DNA of 64,000 nt from Russula earlei (GCA_025769875.1 JAGFNK010000072.1:90572-154571); one strand, 5' to 3'; shown: positions 33,331-45,569, numbered from the stretch's first letter. The notes: generated by a model from the letters alone, not told the origin. A program made the numbers and translations.

Positions 33331-33499
33331 AAAATGAACTATATACATTTCTGCTTGTTCATCACATGCCATGTGAGTGCATGACTACCTCATCACTGTG
33401 GCTGGCTGTAACTCAACATCTTCCTTGCTTTCACTGACTGCCCCTGCAGGCTGTAGCATTGGCCCTTCAGTGAGTACTCAACACATACATAGATGTTTC

Positions 33500-33659
33500 A
33501 GGTTTGCTGATGTACCATAGCCTCTCCCCATGGCTACATTTTTCCCTCACACCTTGTCCTCACACTGGCTACAGTGCCTTAGATAGGGCTGAACCATTTA
33601 TTCCTAGTAGTAAAGTACTTAGCTCAGAATAAAGTGCGTTCCAAAAAAAAAAAAAAAAA
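33500..33659 (+). repeat. 3' end of an A-tailed (non-LTR-like) retroelement, copy 1
   Basis: TTTTTCCCTCACACC...GGCTACAGTGCCTTAGATAGGGCTGAACC...CAGAATAAAGTGCGTTCC followed by a run of about 18 A (33642-33659). The same order occurs on the minus strand at 42460-42600. Shared 3' ends joined to poly(A) at two unrelated sites indicate a retroposed family. Confidence 0.6.
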
Positions 33660-35076
33660 CTTTGAGAGCCACTTCTTACACTTGCTCATATTCTCCCAAA
33701 CATTCTTCCATCATTTCCCTCTGTTGGCACCTTTTGAAGTGGGCAGTATATGCTTGAGGACAGAAGCTCCTGAAGCAGATCAGGCAGGTTTAGCTCTTTT
33801 AGGTACCCGTCTTCAGACTGTTCGACCACCTCAGTACGCACTATATTGACCGAACCATAGGGCATGTAAAATGCGCCCTCACCTTCTAACACGAGCATAT
33901 AAGAATAGAATCGAATAACAGCAAGTTCTTCCTCCTCCCTCCCCTCTCTTTTCCTGTGATCGTTAGTTGTCACAATGTCCGCTTTCGATCGACTGGTGCA
34001 CGCCGCCGCCGTCCCTCTTGCTCATCCCTCCGCCTCGCCTGCGTCCCGACTCTACGCCACTGTCTATCCCTCTCCTCTTTCAGTCTACGCATTCCCCTCA
34101 GGTGAACGACACACCGTTCATTCGCATAATGCAGCCTCGACATACCGCAGGTTCAGCAGTGGAGACCTTTTGACCAAATCTCTGTGCTCATTGAGAATGG
34201 GGGAATATGTCCCTTATCCGTACAATGAATGAGAAAAACTGGATGCTGTTCAGGCGGCCGCACTCTTACACGGAGATGACCCCCGGTACCCGATGAGGCA
34301 AAGGCTGTCTTCTTTCGCACCAGGGGAATTGGGAATGCGATCCCTTTTGCTGTCCCTAGAAGCGTTTACAAAGTTTTAATGGAGGGCCAGCGCCTCGTTG
34401 TACACTCTGCATTGGCCAAGTATCTCTTGAAACTAGAATTTGACAATCCTGTTGACCACGACTCCGAGCTTTGAAGGGAAGATACAACCTCTCCCTGCTG
34501 TGCACCCACCAATGTCATCTCTAATACTGGAGAGTCGCCAATGGTACCCACAAGTCATCAGCATCGGGCTTCTGATGAGTTTCCCGGTGACGGTTTCACA
34601 ATTCAAGACGTTCTGAGGAAAGTATGCCAGGATCTGAGGAACCCATTGCCCAGAGAGCAATCAAGCAAGCTAAATGATGAGGGGCGAGCTGTGATTAACG
34701 GCCTTGCTCAAAAAGAGACACAAGGTGGAAGAGGACCTGAACAAAGGTCCATGTAGATTCGACCAATTTGAGTGGTAGGATTCTGCTCCGAATTTTAACG
34801 AAGCACCTGCTCGACGACCGATAACTTCCTCCACGGCCAGCACTTGTGTAATTGCGTCGACTTTTATTCGGCAGCTCGTTCTTATTCCCCCTCTAGTGCT
34901 GAATGAAAAATGGCGGACTTCGAGGATTCGCTAGGGCGAGCGCGGTTTGAAGAGCTTGTAACCCTAGCCCTGAATTATGATCATCTACATTCCCACGCAG
35001 CTGCGCCGTTGTTAGTTACTCTCAGCTTGGGCTTGCCTGGCTTCATTCTGCTTCTACAGGACAACGACGAGACATA
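33660..35076. other. No supported gene
   Basis: Plus frame 33975-34232 begins MSAFDRLVHAAAVPLAHPSASPASRLYATV and could be a first exon, but I recognise no family and find no continuation. The rest is mixed sequence upstream of VPS68. Confidence 0.35.
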
Positions 35077-35823
35077 ATGTCGCTTCCACGCTCAGATTAC
35101 GACCCTCGCAGGGTCTGTGTGAACCCATTTCCGTTCCTCGCAAGGATCAATCTGGGCAAGCACCGTCGTACGCTCGGCGTCTACCTCGCGGGCGGCCTCG
35201 TAAGCCCCTCCTCGTTTTTCCTCCCCAAAAAAACCGTGTCCCCGTCTACCCACAGCTCATCTACGCTCCCCCTTCTTGCTCTCTCCAGTTCTCGCTCGGA
35301 CTCTGGACCTTCTTTGACGCCGCCATCCTCTCCGCACACGCACATCCGCCATACAACGAGCCGGACTACCCCGTGCCCGTCCACGTCTCCTTCGCGGATT
35401 GGGTCCCCGGCCTGTGCTCCCTCCTCGGCATTCTCGTCATCAACCTGATCGACAAGGACCGCATCCGCGGAGAAGAGGGCTTGGGCGACTCGCGCGCCGT
35501 CTGGCGCGCGCGTCTCTTCCTCTTTGTCGGCTTTGCCCTCATGGCCGGCGGCTTGGCGGGCAGTGTCGTGCGTCCCCATACCTCCCCCCCCCCCCATTTT
35601 TTCTTTTTATTATCTCAACAAAGATAATGGATGTTGACTGGGCACTACTTGTGTGCGTAGGCGTTACTGGTGCTCAAATACATCATTCCCGGGTACCCGG
35701 AACAGTATCAATATTACGGCTACTGCCAACGTCGCGGAGAACGTGTCCCTGATGCTTTCCGCAGTCGTGCTCTGGATCGCGCAAAGCGGGAGTGGGGAGT
35801 ACGAGTATAATCTCTCGATTTAG
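35077..35823 (+). pseudogene. VPS68: VPS68 / TMEM50 (UPF0220) four-helix membrane protein, one-base frameshift
   Basis: Endosomal/vacuolar sorting membrane protein family. Exon 1 (35077-35199) reads RVCVNPFPFLARINLGKHRRTLGVYLAGGL; exon 2 (35289-35567) FSLGLWTFFDAAILSAHAHPPYN..., DWVPGLCSLLGILVINLID, ARLFLFVGFALMAGG; exon 3 from 35661 ALLVLKYIIPGYPEQYQYYG. Introns are GTAAGC...CAG and GTGCGT...TAG, both in phase. Near 35719-35722 one extra base shifts the frame: the expected helix TANVAENVSLMLSAVVLWIAQ continues in the next frame to the TAG at 35821-35823. Length and helices otherwise match the family. A sequencing error is as likely as true loss. Confidence 0.8.
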
Positions 35824-35983
35824 GATTTACTTGCGGGTGCGAGTGTAATGATATAGTCTCATCCTCGGGTCCCTGTATGCGTCTCCGTCATCGGTGTCTG
35901 ATACTTGTTGCCCTGTTTTTTCTTAACCATATTGATGATGTGACATATAAAGAGGAGTCAATAAACAATCGCCTTAATCCGCT

Positions 35984-36175
35984 ATCGGACATGAACTCGT
36001 CCTCTACGTTGATGATTATCAGCTGCTCTCCGTCGTGGGGCCTAACCACCTCATCGTATTCGATGCTTGCCTCGACTTTGAACGCTATGCCAAGATACCA
36101 GAGGAGTCTCCTCTTCTACTTAATCCTCCACGTATCGATATCGATAAGGATGAGTATTCTGTCCGAGATAATTGA
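35984..36175 (+). pseudogene. Orphan C-terminal fragment, possibly of an F-box-family protein
   Basis: 63 codons, no start: IGHELVLYVDDYQLLSVVGP, NHLIVFDACLDFERYAKIPE, LLLNPPRIDIDKDEYS, then TGA. The wording resembles C-terminal segments of agaricomycete F-box or related hypothetical proteins, from memory only. Nothing upstream connects to it. Confidence 0.3.
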
Positions 36176-36179
36176 CTAG

Positions 36180-37354
36180 GTGCAGAGCACGTGCTCCGCC
36201 CGCCGTAATCTCGAATGCCGGCACAACTTTGTTGGATAACCTCAGTTGTAGAACCTCACGTAGCACTTCATGTACGATTGCGTCGTATTATAGCTCTCGC
36301 TTTATCGTTTGCGCTCTGCTTGCGAGGCGGCCAAAGTGATGCGCAGCCGTGTCATTGCCTGCCTGCTCAGGTGGGTGATCACACCGAGGACTTTTCTCCG
36401 GGCAGGAGTCGAGGAGGTCGGACGGTTGTTCCGGGAATTCTGCCCCTAGGTGAGATGTGAAAGCGCAGCCTTTAGTTCAACACGCTCCAACCACTGCGTA
36501 CCGCGCAATGAGATGGGGTACCTTCTGCCGCGGATCGTATGTGCCTTTGTTAGATAGAACTTGATAGTTTAGCTGGCGCCTGCGAGGTCTCCAACGCCCA
36601 CGCAAGAGCGCCCGTCGCTCCACGCACGGTTATGTCTTGAGGCCCATCAAATAGGCGTCAGTGGAATTGTTTATGAGAAGACCCAAGTTCTGGACATTCA
36701 CACTTCGAGTGCTATGTACTGTTTTGTAACCTGAAGTGCCGTCAAAAGAAGTGGCCGCAATGCTGAAATACATTCGTTCTGGGTCTCGAATAGCATCACA
36801 GTCAGTGGCTCTTCGAGGGTGACGTGAATACGAATGCAGTACATCAGCTACCGCTACTGATACTCGGGTATGAATGCCTCGCAATCGGACGTACGCATTG
36901 GTTGTGACGGCTCTGCCAATCCTAATCCGTTGCTAGCATGTAGATATATCCCCATCTGCGCGTTTCCTTTGAGAAGCGGGCATTTTATTATTGCAACTGA
37001 GTTGCCTGGATGACCGGAGGGGGTTTCCAGGACGTGGTTTCCGAGGGGAATCCTCTGACACCCACCATGTCAATCGGAGTGTTCCCCATGCCAACTAGGC
37101 TGCATCAGATATCAAAGTCCACACCGAATCTCAAAACCTAACAAGCCCAAATCAAAGCCATGTAAGAGTATCCTGGCGAGTCTCGACATCAGATCCATGT
37201 ACCGGGCAGGTAAGCTGACATGGAAAGCGAGCGGACTCACGCTGTCGGTAAGGTCACTCGCTGCTAAGTTGCTCATAGGGGTATTCGGAATAGAGAATGA
37301 GCGCCCGCGCCATTTTGTCATAGTCACACCATTACGTGGATGTCTATAGTTCCC
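36180..37354. other. No gene recognised
   Basis: Only short frames without motifs on either strand. Confidence 0.4.
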
Positions 37355-39078
37355 TCATCGTCGCCACGCTGGATCAAGGGTTTCGACAATTAGTGAGAAT
37401 GTTATCATCGACGATGCACACACCGTAATGCCCACAATTCGCTCATCGTCAATAAGTATTTCGTGATATCCGTAGCGCTTCTCGCTCGTCGCTTCGCAAT
37501 AAGGCAGCGAGGAGATGATATCGTTCAGAAACTCGTCGCCCTTCTCAATCCTGCTCGATTCCGTGACGACCTTCAATCTGTCCCCATCGCACGATGGGCG
37601 GCCCTTGCTCCGAGCGAGTGCGCGACGCACGCGTTCTGGATGGAAGTCACGGATAACGATAGGGTTTCCGGTTCCTACCTCGATCAGCAGAGGGAAGAGC
37701 GCGCCGCGTGAGCCGCCTGGCCGACAGGGAGCAAGCCCGTGCTCCCAGTCGGTCCAGCGAGTCACGGATGGACCCCATGTGTCCCAAGGGTAAGTCCGGT
37801 TTCCTCCGCGGGTGGCGTACTCGCACAGAGAGCTCCGCCGCACCCAGAAGGAGACCGATCGGAGGTAATCGAATCCCCCGACGACCTGCCGGAAGCCGAG
37901 CGTGAAACACAAGACGGTAGCATTCGGGTCGCTGACGAATGGCAGGCGACGGGAACGCATGAAAAAGTCCCGGGGTGTGACGATTTGGTCACCCTGGCAC
38001 TCTACCAAAACGCAAGAAATCCCTTGCTGTAAAGCTGGCAGGACGAGCACGCAGCGCGTTTCCAAACCGGGTAAATCTCCCCGAGAAATCTGGCACATCT
38101 CGAGAGAGTTGCCTTCCTTTTGACTAGAACGAGGGTGTTCTCAGAGATGAAGGTGACTTGAGGGAAATATGTATTGGGAGGACTGCGACGCAACTAGAAT
38201 GCCGTCAGTCGTGGTCACCAAGGAGGAAGATAGGCCTACACAGTGGACTGTGCCTTCTCTCCAGTGTACAAGATGAATTTCATCGAACTCAAAACTCCGA
38301 TCGTGGCAGGTGAGAATTACGAGGGAATTTCCGGCCACTTGTGCGTCCAGGGTACACCATAGAAGGAACCGTGATTTGAGAAAGATGCTGAAGCGTGGGT
38401 TCTTGGCGAGTGGATGTGCTGTTGATTTGGAGAGCGTGAGTAGACGAACATTGAGGACGATGGTGGAAGATTGAGGTTCATCATATGAGAGATCCTCGCT
38501 ATCCGAGATTTTGCCTCTGATGAACAGTGAGTATGAAGAGTGAGGACAATTCGCGCGGCGTAAGAAGAGACACACGTGGATACTATGGCGACAAGGTCGT
38601 ACTCGTCGGCAAATGCAAATACATGCAGCAGGCCCTCTCTGATGAGAGTGAGATTACCGAGCTCGATAGAGCGAACTGGGGAAGCGACGGGGAGAGAAGA
38701 GATGTCGGAGGAGGCGTAGACGACGGGATCAGCGTCCGTGACGATCAAGTGCCCGTTATGCAACGACCCGATGAGAGGAGACCATATGTTGAGGTCGAAA
38801 GTGATACGAGCGGAGGACTCGGGAATATCGAGGTCTTCCCAACTCTTCTCCCAGAGACGCAATCTCTCGAGGCGTTCGGGGAAGGTGAATCCAGTGTCCA
38901 ATGGGTCGAAGACGCCAGTCCTGCCAGCTTCCTTGAGATACTTCAGCAGAAAGGAGCTCTTGACCACACCATTGAGACGGGGGCAAGACGCCTGGCAAGA
39001 GATTATGTCCTTGAAGGGAAGATAAGAGATGATTTGGACCAGGAGTTCTGGTGATAGTGTGAGGAAGCGGGAAAGCAT
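37355..39078 (-). pseudogene. F-box protein, one frame break
   Basis: Candidate substrate adaptor of an SCF ubiquitin ligase. Start ATG 39078 opens MLSRFLTLSPELLVQIISYL followed by PFKDIISCQASCPRLNGVV, an N-terminal F-box. The frame runs to about 38,580, where GTATCC may be a donor. A middle exon near 38240-38460 reads STIVLNVRLLTLSKSTAHPL. FPQVTFISENTLVLVK precedes a change of frame near 38115-38125, after which EGNSLEMCQISRGDLPGLET continues for 240 codons to the stop at 37355, with HGL, LLIEVGTGNPIVIRDFHPERV and YGYHEILIDDERIVG, all usual for this agaricomycete F-box family. One base is missing in an AAAAGGAAGG context. Target proteins unknown. Confidence 0.7.
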
Positions 39079-39645
39079 GCTTGTCGTAGTTGCTGCTTGA
39101 ATGATAGCTGAGCGCCTACTCGGGGCTCAGAACAACGGTCTCACTGCCCGCGTGCCCGCTGTGCGAAGATAGAGGAACTACTCAACAGCGAATTATCCCA
39201 TCCCGAAGAGGTTACTAGCCTTTTTGAATTGGGTTATCTGGCCTCGTAATATATGCGTGATAGCCGTGTGATACAGCAGCTCGAGAGATTCCGGTACGTC
39301 AGATGGCTGATACGTCTACGGTAGGGTGCACGAGTGAAAAAAGAATGAAAGATTGAATATTGTCCAACGTGTGGGTTTTTAGAACGAAATGATATCGAAT
39401 CGAATAAATAAATGCATATTATGTATAACGTGATCACTCCACTCTCGCCACCACCACCACGTCCACACTGCCTAGCTTGGGCAATGGCCACATATCGCCG
39501 TCTTAAATCTGCCTTTGTCTCCTCTTATGTTGCAATCTAAAGAACCTTTTTGCTTCGCCTTTCCTTTCCTTCCACGTGGACTGTCCAGTCTTCAAGTGCA
39601 GGATGGTCGTACGTCCTCCTTTACTTCTTGACGTTCGGATTCCCT

Positions 39646-40623
39646 ATGACCGCTATCCAGTCGGATATCGCGCTTGGCTATAACCTCTTCGTCGTCGGTG
39701 ACGCAGGTCGGTCTCCCTCGTCAGCCTCGACGAATCAATCTCTCACCCGTAGCGCCTCAGATGCCAGAGTGCGTGAAGTAGTCTCTGCATATATGGAAGA
39801 ACCCCCTGCCTCGGGTGTATTGACGTCGTTCCTCCGTATGTACTACCTCACAACTTTCCTTGATTGCGCTGTGACAGACCTCTACCAGGTGCCAATCAGA
39901 AGTCCTTGTTATTGGCGGATGACCGTATCCTTATTCTGGAGATCATCGAGAGATCGGGGAACATATTCCGGGAGTGTTGTGGGCAAGTGTTCATTCGTTC
40001 GATCGGGTTGACACTTGCTCATCCCGGCCTCTTCAGGGACCTGGCTCGTTCCCATGGCGTCCTTTTCATTTATGATCCGACATCTTTGAATTCCTTCCAA
40101 TATGTCGCGGGATTCCATGAGCAATTGATCAGATCCAAGTGGAGGTCTCTACCCGTTGTGCTCTTTTCGAATACCCCCACGCAGCGCTGGTGTCAATCCG
40201 ACCCACAGATCCCGTGGGTCAACCCAAGAGTGTTACGGATTCAGTTGAAATTTGACTGGAGCATTCGTTTCAGGTGGCCGTGATTATGCCAATGAACATG
40301 CCGTCCCATTCATCGAAGTTTCAACTGAACGCTCGTCTCCAGCTCCCTTTCCCACTCTACTCGGCTTGGTCCGTCCGTATTACGAGGCATCGGTCTCTCC
40401 ATCCTTCGGGGAAGGGGTCGTGGACATGCTCACAGTGGCGGCCGCCCGGATGTCCCATGTAGCGCGCTCGCACTTGCCCACGTTGCCGCTAACAACAAGG
40501 GAGTCCGTGGGATACCCTCCCCGCGCCCGGCGACGCAATTTACCCGGAAGCCAGTTTCCTCCAGGGTGCGGCAGTTTCTTTCTGCGTGGTGCTTGGCATT
40601 TCCCACGCATTCCCGCGTTTTAG
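39646..40623 (+). pseudogene. Ras-like small GTPase relic without a usable P-loop
   Basis: Exon 1 from ATG 39646 (MTAIQSDIALGYNLFVVGDAG) gives the beta-1 strand and the first half of a P-loop, but no GKS/T follows. After a gap, DDRILILEIIE near 39915 resembles the switch II strand, and GVLFIYDPTSLNSFQYVAGFHEQLI near 40054-40128 the next core strand and helix. PVVLF-SNTPTQ stands where NKxD would be. HAVPFIEVSTERSSPAPFPTLLGLVRPYY (40294 on) fits the last helix. Frames shift between pieces. Missing nucleotide-binding residues suggest a non-functional copy. Confidence 0.45.
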
Positions 40624-41452
40624 GCCAAGCCCCGAGATTTCGCCCATAATCTAGCCTAGATCTGGAGCCGTCCGCTTAACGACTGGTGGCAAATACGAGT
40701 TAATGAAGAGTACGGAAGGAAGCAAGTGATTTTGTTGATATGCAAATATATTTACTTTGACAAGATCTGAGGACTGGTATCAGTGTATTGCCAAGCCCAA
40801 GTACGACACCAGTATTGCCATCGGAAGTGACCAGGATCCAAGCTACGACCATCTTTTTGCGCGTGGTGATGTTCAGTGCCCTAGGTCAAGCTCGTTTGAA
40901 TGACGACATGATAACAGCGGTGTACTGGCAGGCGGATAGCAGGCTCCCTGGGGTTCAAGACGGGCGTGGGCCCGTCCCCAGCGTGATCATTACTTTGCCA
41001 GCCAAAATCGGAACACCACGGCCGCTCGTGATTAGCGCGCGCTAGACTACCGCAATCCTTGAACCTGCTCAGAAAATGCGAATGATAATGATGTCCGTTG
41101 ACCGGACCTACATGATCGGGATGACCTTGTGAGAAAATCGGAAAGTAGTCCGCCGTGCAGTGAACACGGGATACGTCATCGATGCGTGGACGCCTCTCAC
41201 GTAGGCCGTTGGGCAGCTTTGGTGACTAGGAACACGCAAAACTTATATGCGCAGCGGGCCCCTTTTCGCGCGCGCCTCATCCGCCTGTGTTTTGGCGACT
41301 ATATATATCGGTCTGGGTGCTTTACTTTTTCCTTCGAAGCAACTCTTGTTTCGGTAGTTTAACGCTAGGTACATCGCGAACAAGCTCTTCGAACGGCCTC
41401 TGATTGTTTCGGGACCATCCTTTCTTTCATCATTTGAATAGTCCAGGGCTTT

Positions 41453-42045
41453 CTAATCTTCGATCACATAGGGTGTGAAGACCCATTGCTGGTTGGGCTC
41501 CAATGCCGGGCCCTCAAACAACTGAATAGACTACCTGGATCAATGGAGTAAGCAGAAAATCGAATAACCTCTGTGAAAATGTTACTTTGGCGTCCTTTTC
41601 CCTCAGCGTCCAGAAAATTGCACGAAGGGTGAGGCTCTCAGGCTCAATGATGCTAAAAAAACATCACAACATCAGCGGAATCCAAATGATGAGAAGAGAT
41701 ATATACACCTACGAGTACGTGTCACTCCCTGGTTCGGTTTCGTTGATCGCCCATTCCGTTCCAGTGATCTGAGGTGCGAGGTAACTCCAGACGAAACCGT
41801 CTTCAGGTCTAGTGACAAACCCGTTGAGGGTGAGACGATAGCGATTTTTCACGACATTCTCGACTACCCACTGCAAATAACTGTTCGTTGCGAAATACAC
41901 TTGATGACAATCGGACTTACGATGGGACGAAGATCAGTACCGATAATGGGCTTGATTGCGGGCTAAAGTGGGATCATGGCCAGGAGACTGGCCGAGAGCG
42001 ACGTTCGTGATTACTGTATAAGCCGGTAGGGAGATTGGAAGACAT
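41453..42045 (-). pseudogene. I66-type (mycospin-like) serine protease inhibitor, copy A, frameshifted
   Basis: Same four-exon plan as copies B-D. Exon 1 from ATG 42045 starts MSSNLPTGLY, but two one-base insertions shift ITNVALGQSPGHD and the end of the exon. Exon 2 (about 41717-41873) is intact: WVVENVVKNRYRLTLNGFV...SYLAPQITGTEWAINE. Exon 3 reads IIEPESLTLRAIFWTLREKDAK. Exon 4 needs an extra base to reach FEGPALEPNQQWVFTPYVIED. Beta-trefoil inhibitor family; this copy is dead as written. Confidence 0.65.
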
Positions 42046-42439
42046 TGTGTTGGACGAACAAGTGCAAGTGGGGCTACCTAAGGGCAGGAATTTATAAGAG
42101 TACACATCGATTCCCTGATCGGGAGGCCCTCTCGGAGAGTGGACAAGCCCTGCATGACAGAACAATCACGACATTTTGCGTACTCCCAACAATGTAAGGT
42201 GCTGGCGTTTCGTCTCCCTGTGACATGGGCGACGGGCGTAAAGAAGCTTAGCCAAATGGACCAACAGCATCTTGTGGAGTCCCGAGTCGCCGTGGACATA
42301 TCTGTCATCGCCAAATGACTAATGCGACAAAGAGAAGATTCGTTGAGTGTAATGAAAGAGGAAGCGGTAGTCACGCGCTTGAGAACTAGAGACAGAGATT
42401 CGACTTGATAGTGAGGCCAGTAGTACAGTACTGCTTGTT

Positions 42440-42900
42440 TTTTTTGGTTTTTGTTTTTTTGGAAAGCGTTTATTCTGGTAGTTAAGTACGGTAACTACTC
42501 AGAATAAGTGTTAGATAGCAGGAGAAAAAGGTTCAGCCCTATCTAACGCGCTGTAGCCGGTGCGCGGACCGGGTGTGAGGGTAAAATGCACTTATGCACG
42601 ACCCCATTAGGGGACAGTGTGGGACTCAGGGCACCTAGCCTGGGGGGCGGGGCTAAGGTGACCTCCTACCCACTAAAACCTCACGGAATGAGAGCCAGTT
42701 CGTTGGGAGTTCCATGGTTTTCTTGAGGAGGTGTTCCCAGGTATCCTTAACTAATCGGCAGGACCCTTTATCTCTTATAATTTTGGTTGCGGTAATTTTG
42801 TCGTCGGTAAGTCTCGTGTTGATGATACATAACCACCTCGCGCTGGGGGGTGGAGAGGGGGGGAAGTTGTGGAGGCGAGTTCTGTGTGAAGGGGTAACAA
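42440..42900 (-). repeat. A-tailed retroelement 3' end with palindrome, copy 2
   Basis: On the minus strand: CCCTCACACCCGGTCCGCG, CACCGGCTACAGCGCGTTAG, ATAGGGCTGAACC, then TTATTCTGAGTAGTTA and TAACTACCAGAATAA (42471-42508) forming a 15-bp-arm hairpin, GCTTTCC, and an A-rich tail (plus-strand T tract 42440-42463). Homologous to 33500-33659. The 5' limit is not defined. Confidence 0.6.
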
Positions 42901-43379
42901 AGGGAGCTGAGTTTCATTGGATGAAAGGGAACTGAGGGCGGGGATTGGAAGTGAAAAGGCCTCGTGGTGGCATGGGTGTGGTGTGGTGGCATGGAGGATG
43001 GGGTAGGAGGGAGTGGTTGGCAGGTTGGCCGTGAGTGTAGCATTCTGTTCTCAGTGGGAGGGTGGGACATGGGAGTCCATTGTAGAGGGTGGGCGTGTTG
43101 ACTGACCCGATGGGGGTTGAAGGCATGGTAGACAGGCGTCATGTTATATTCGTATCACTGTTTAGTGGTAATGCTTTACTGGGGTAGGCAGTTTAATGTA
43201 GGGATGTAGTGTTATGGTCTTTGTCGGGGGCCGTTGTTGGCCGTGGCTCAGACGGGTGGTTCTGACCTTGCAGAGCCCACTGTCGTCTTCATTGTTGCCC
43301 ATCCTTGCCCCGGCTTTGCCGTGGGAAAATCCGGACCTGGTGGTGGTCGCGGTTCAAGGAGCCCGGTACAGTACTGCTT

Positions 43380-43500
43380 GACTAAGTGCCACGCGAACGG
43401 ACAATCCGGACCGTACCAGTAAATAATTCTTAGTTATCGTTTCTTTTTTCCCTCAGTCTTTTCTACACAAGACTTGAGCTATAATTCTACAGCTTCAACA
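43380..43500 (+). repeat. LTR remnant of the Copia-1/3 family
   Basis: GCCACGCGAACGGACAATCC, GGACCGTACC, then TTTTTTCCCTCAGTCTTTTC-TACACAAGACTTGAG and ending TTCAACA at 43500 parallel the LTRs at 6421 and 63476 in order. The left part and target duplication are not recognisable, though a TGTTATGG at 43210 might be its start. Confidence 0.5.
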
Positions 43501-44000
43501 CTTTAAACTGTCGCGATTGGTTTTGATGGCGTGCGTGCATCGAAATAACATGCGCGTTGGATTTGATTGCAGCTTTGATGATCGGTTTATTCCGATCACT
43601 TGATATTTTGACTTTGCTTTTGAAGAACATTCTGGACAGGCCTGGAATAAGATCGAAGTAACATTTCATTCCTGGGAATCAAAACATTTTGTTTGGGCTC
43701 AAACAAATCGATCCCTGGACGCGCCGTGCTCCGCATGCGCCCCTGGCGGTTCGAAAGCCACATTTAATAAGCTTCCAGATGGGATGTGAAATAGCACCTT
43801 GAACTGTAGGTGACTAGGGACACGCAAAACCTATACAACAACGGCGCAGGCCTTTCCTATCGTTTTTCGTGGCAGCAACTCTTTTTTCGGTACATTAACG
43901 CTAGCTACATCGCGAAGACTGAGAAACGCATTACTCTCCCGATTCTCTTCACTATCTCCTCGAACGGCCTCTGATTATTTCGGGACCATCCTTTCTCTAA

Positions 44001-44613
44001 TCATTTGAACAAATTCGTCTCTGGTCCAGGGTTTTCTATTCCTCGATCAACGAAGGGTGTGAAAACCCATTGCTGATTGGGAATATTCTTCCATATCTCA
44101 ATAGTCACCTGGATCAAGACAGTGAGCAGAAAATCGAATAACCTGTATAAGAACGTTACTTGGGCGTCCTTTTCCTCCAGGGTCCAGAGAAAGGCACGAA
44201 GGGTAAAGCGGACAGGGTTGAGAATGCTAAAAAGAAATCACAACATCAGCTGAAACCCATGGGTGAGAAGTGATATACACCTACGAGTACTTGTTACTCC
44301 CTTCCTCGGTTTCGTCGATTGCCCATTCCGTTCCAGTGACTTCCGGTGCGAGGTAACTCCAGACGATACCCTCTTGCGCTTTAGTGACAAACCCGTGGAG
44401 GGTGAGACGATAGCGATTGTCCACGAGATGCTCGACAACCCACTGCGAATAATATTATTACGAAATCCAAATAATGACAATTGGACTTACAATGCGATGA
44501 CGATCAGTGCCAATAATTGGCTTGTCTGTGGCTAGAGTGTCATCGTGGCCAGGAGACTGGCCGAGAGCAACGTTAGTAATTTTGTATAGTCCGGTAGGGA
44601 GCTTGGAAGACAT
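44001..44613 (-). CDS. I66-type (mycospin-like) serine protease inhibitor, copy B, intact
   Basis: Four exons: 44491-44613, 44285-44442, 44160-44226 and 44001-44108, introns GT-AG and in phase, encoding 151 residues. Exon 1 MSSKLPTGLYKITNVALGQS, exon 2 WVVEHLVDNRYRLTLHGFV...TGTEWAIDE, exon 3 NPVRFTLRAFLWTLEEKDAQ, exon 4 NQQWVFTPFVDRG with a longer tail ending NLFK. The repeated WxV/WxL spacing and size fit a single beta-trefoil as in fungal I66 inhibitors of trypsin-like proteases. No signal peptide, so cytosolic, as known for the family. Proteins of this type are thought to regulate endogenous proteases or deter fungivores. The target is not predictable. Confidence 0.65.
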
Positions 44614-45569
44614 GATGTTTGGACGAACAAGTGCGAGCGGGCGACCTGAGGACAGGAATTTATAATGGCATACATCGGCATCACTTCCCTTATCGGGGGC
44701 CCTCTCCAAGAGTGACAATCACGACATTTTGCGTGGTCAATGAGTAATACAGCTTTCGATATCGGCGGCGGAGTAAAGAAAGTCATTAACCAAAAAGGCC
44801 AATAGCATCTTCATACACATTGATCGGTGTCTTCCATCGGAAACACCCGAGATGTTCTTTACCTCGAACAGGTCACCGATCCTCTCTACAAATCACGTTT
44901 TAAGAAGGGTGTTCATAACTCCACAAAACATGTTCCGAATGGAGGAGGTCATACTGAACCTCTGCCTTTGGCGCCACACAGCGCCTACAGATACTAAATG
45001 CAGGATGGACCCAAATGCACGTACACACGTGCCACTCGACGTTGAACTTGTGTCATGATCCTTAACCATGAGGGAAATGATCAGCAGCAGACACAGGACA
45101 CTTGGCAGGGGGAGATGGGCTCACCTTACCCTATCACGCCCAATACAGACCTCTGCTGCGTTCACACGAATCGAACGAGGTATATTGAGATGCACTTATC
45201 GGAGATCCGATCAATGGTTTAGAACCTTTCGTATGTCAGCTTCACTGACGCAAAGTCAAATACTCAAACAATCCAAGTCATCCGAGGGCAACTATTGATA
45301 AGGCAGAACTTGTACAACAACCTCGGTACGAGTAATTTGACATTCCATTGAGTATCAAGAGGTCCACCATTTGAGGTGTTTGGGTTGGAATTGATCATTC
45401 GGACATTCCACGAACCATCCGGGAATGGAAGGGGGTTTTCATGATGGATACGATAGTACGCCGGCCACTAGATAGAAAAATATAACAAGAAGCATGGACA
45501 TATCATTCAAAAGAGGGAATTGTGGAAATCTGCCAGTGTAGGATTCGATTGTAGAGGTCAGATGGCGGA

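Noticed and set aside
42768..43142. Pro/His-rich 124-codon minus frame as a LINE ORF1
   Set aside because: Low complexity from G-rich DNA, no knuckle or RRM motif; only its position beside the A-tailed element suggested it.
43234..43422. Small open frame in the LTR remnant region
   Set aside because: Gly/Pro-rich without motif, lies in probable LTR sequence.
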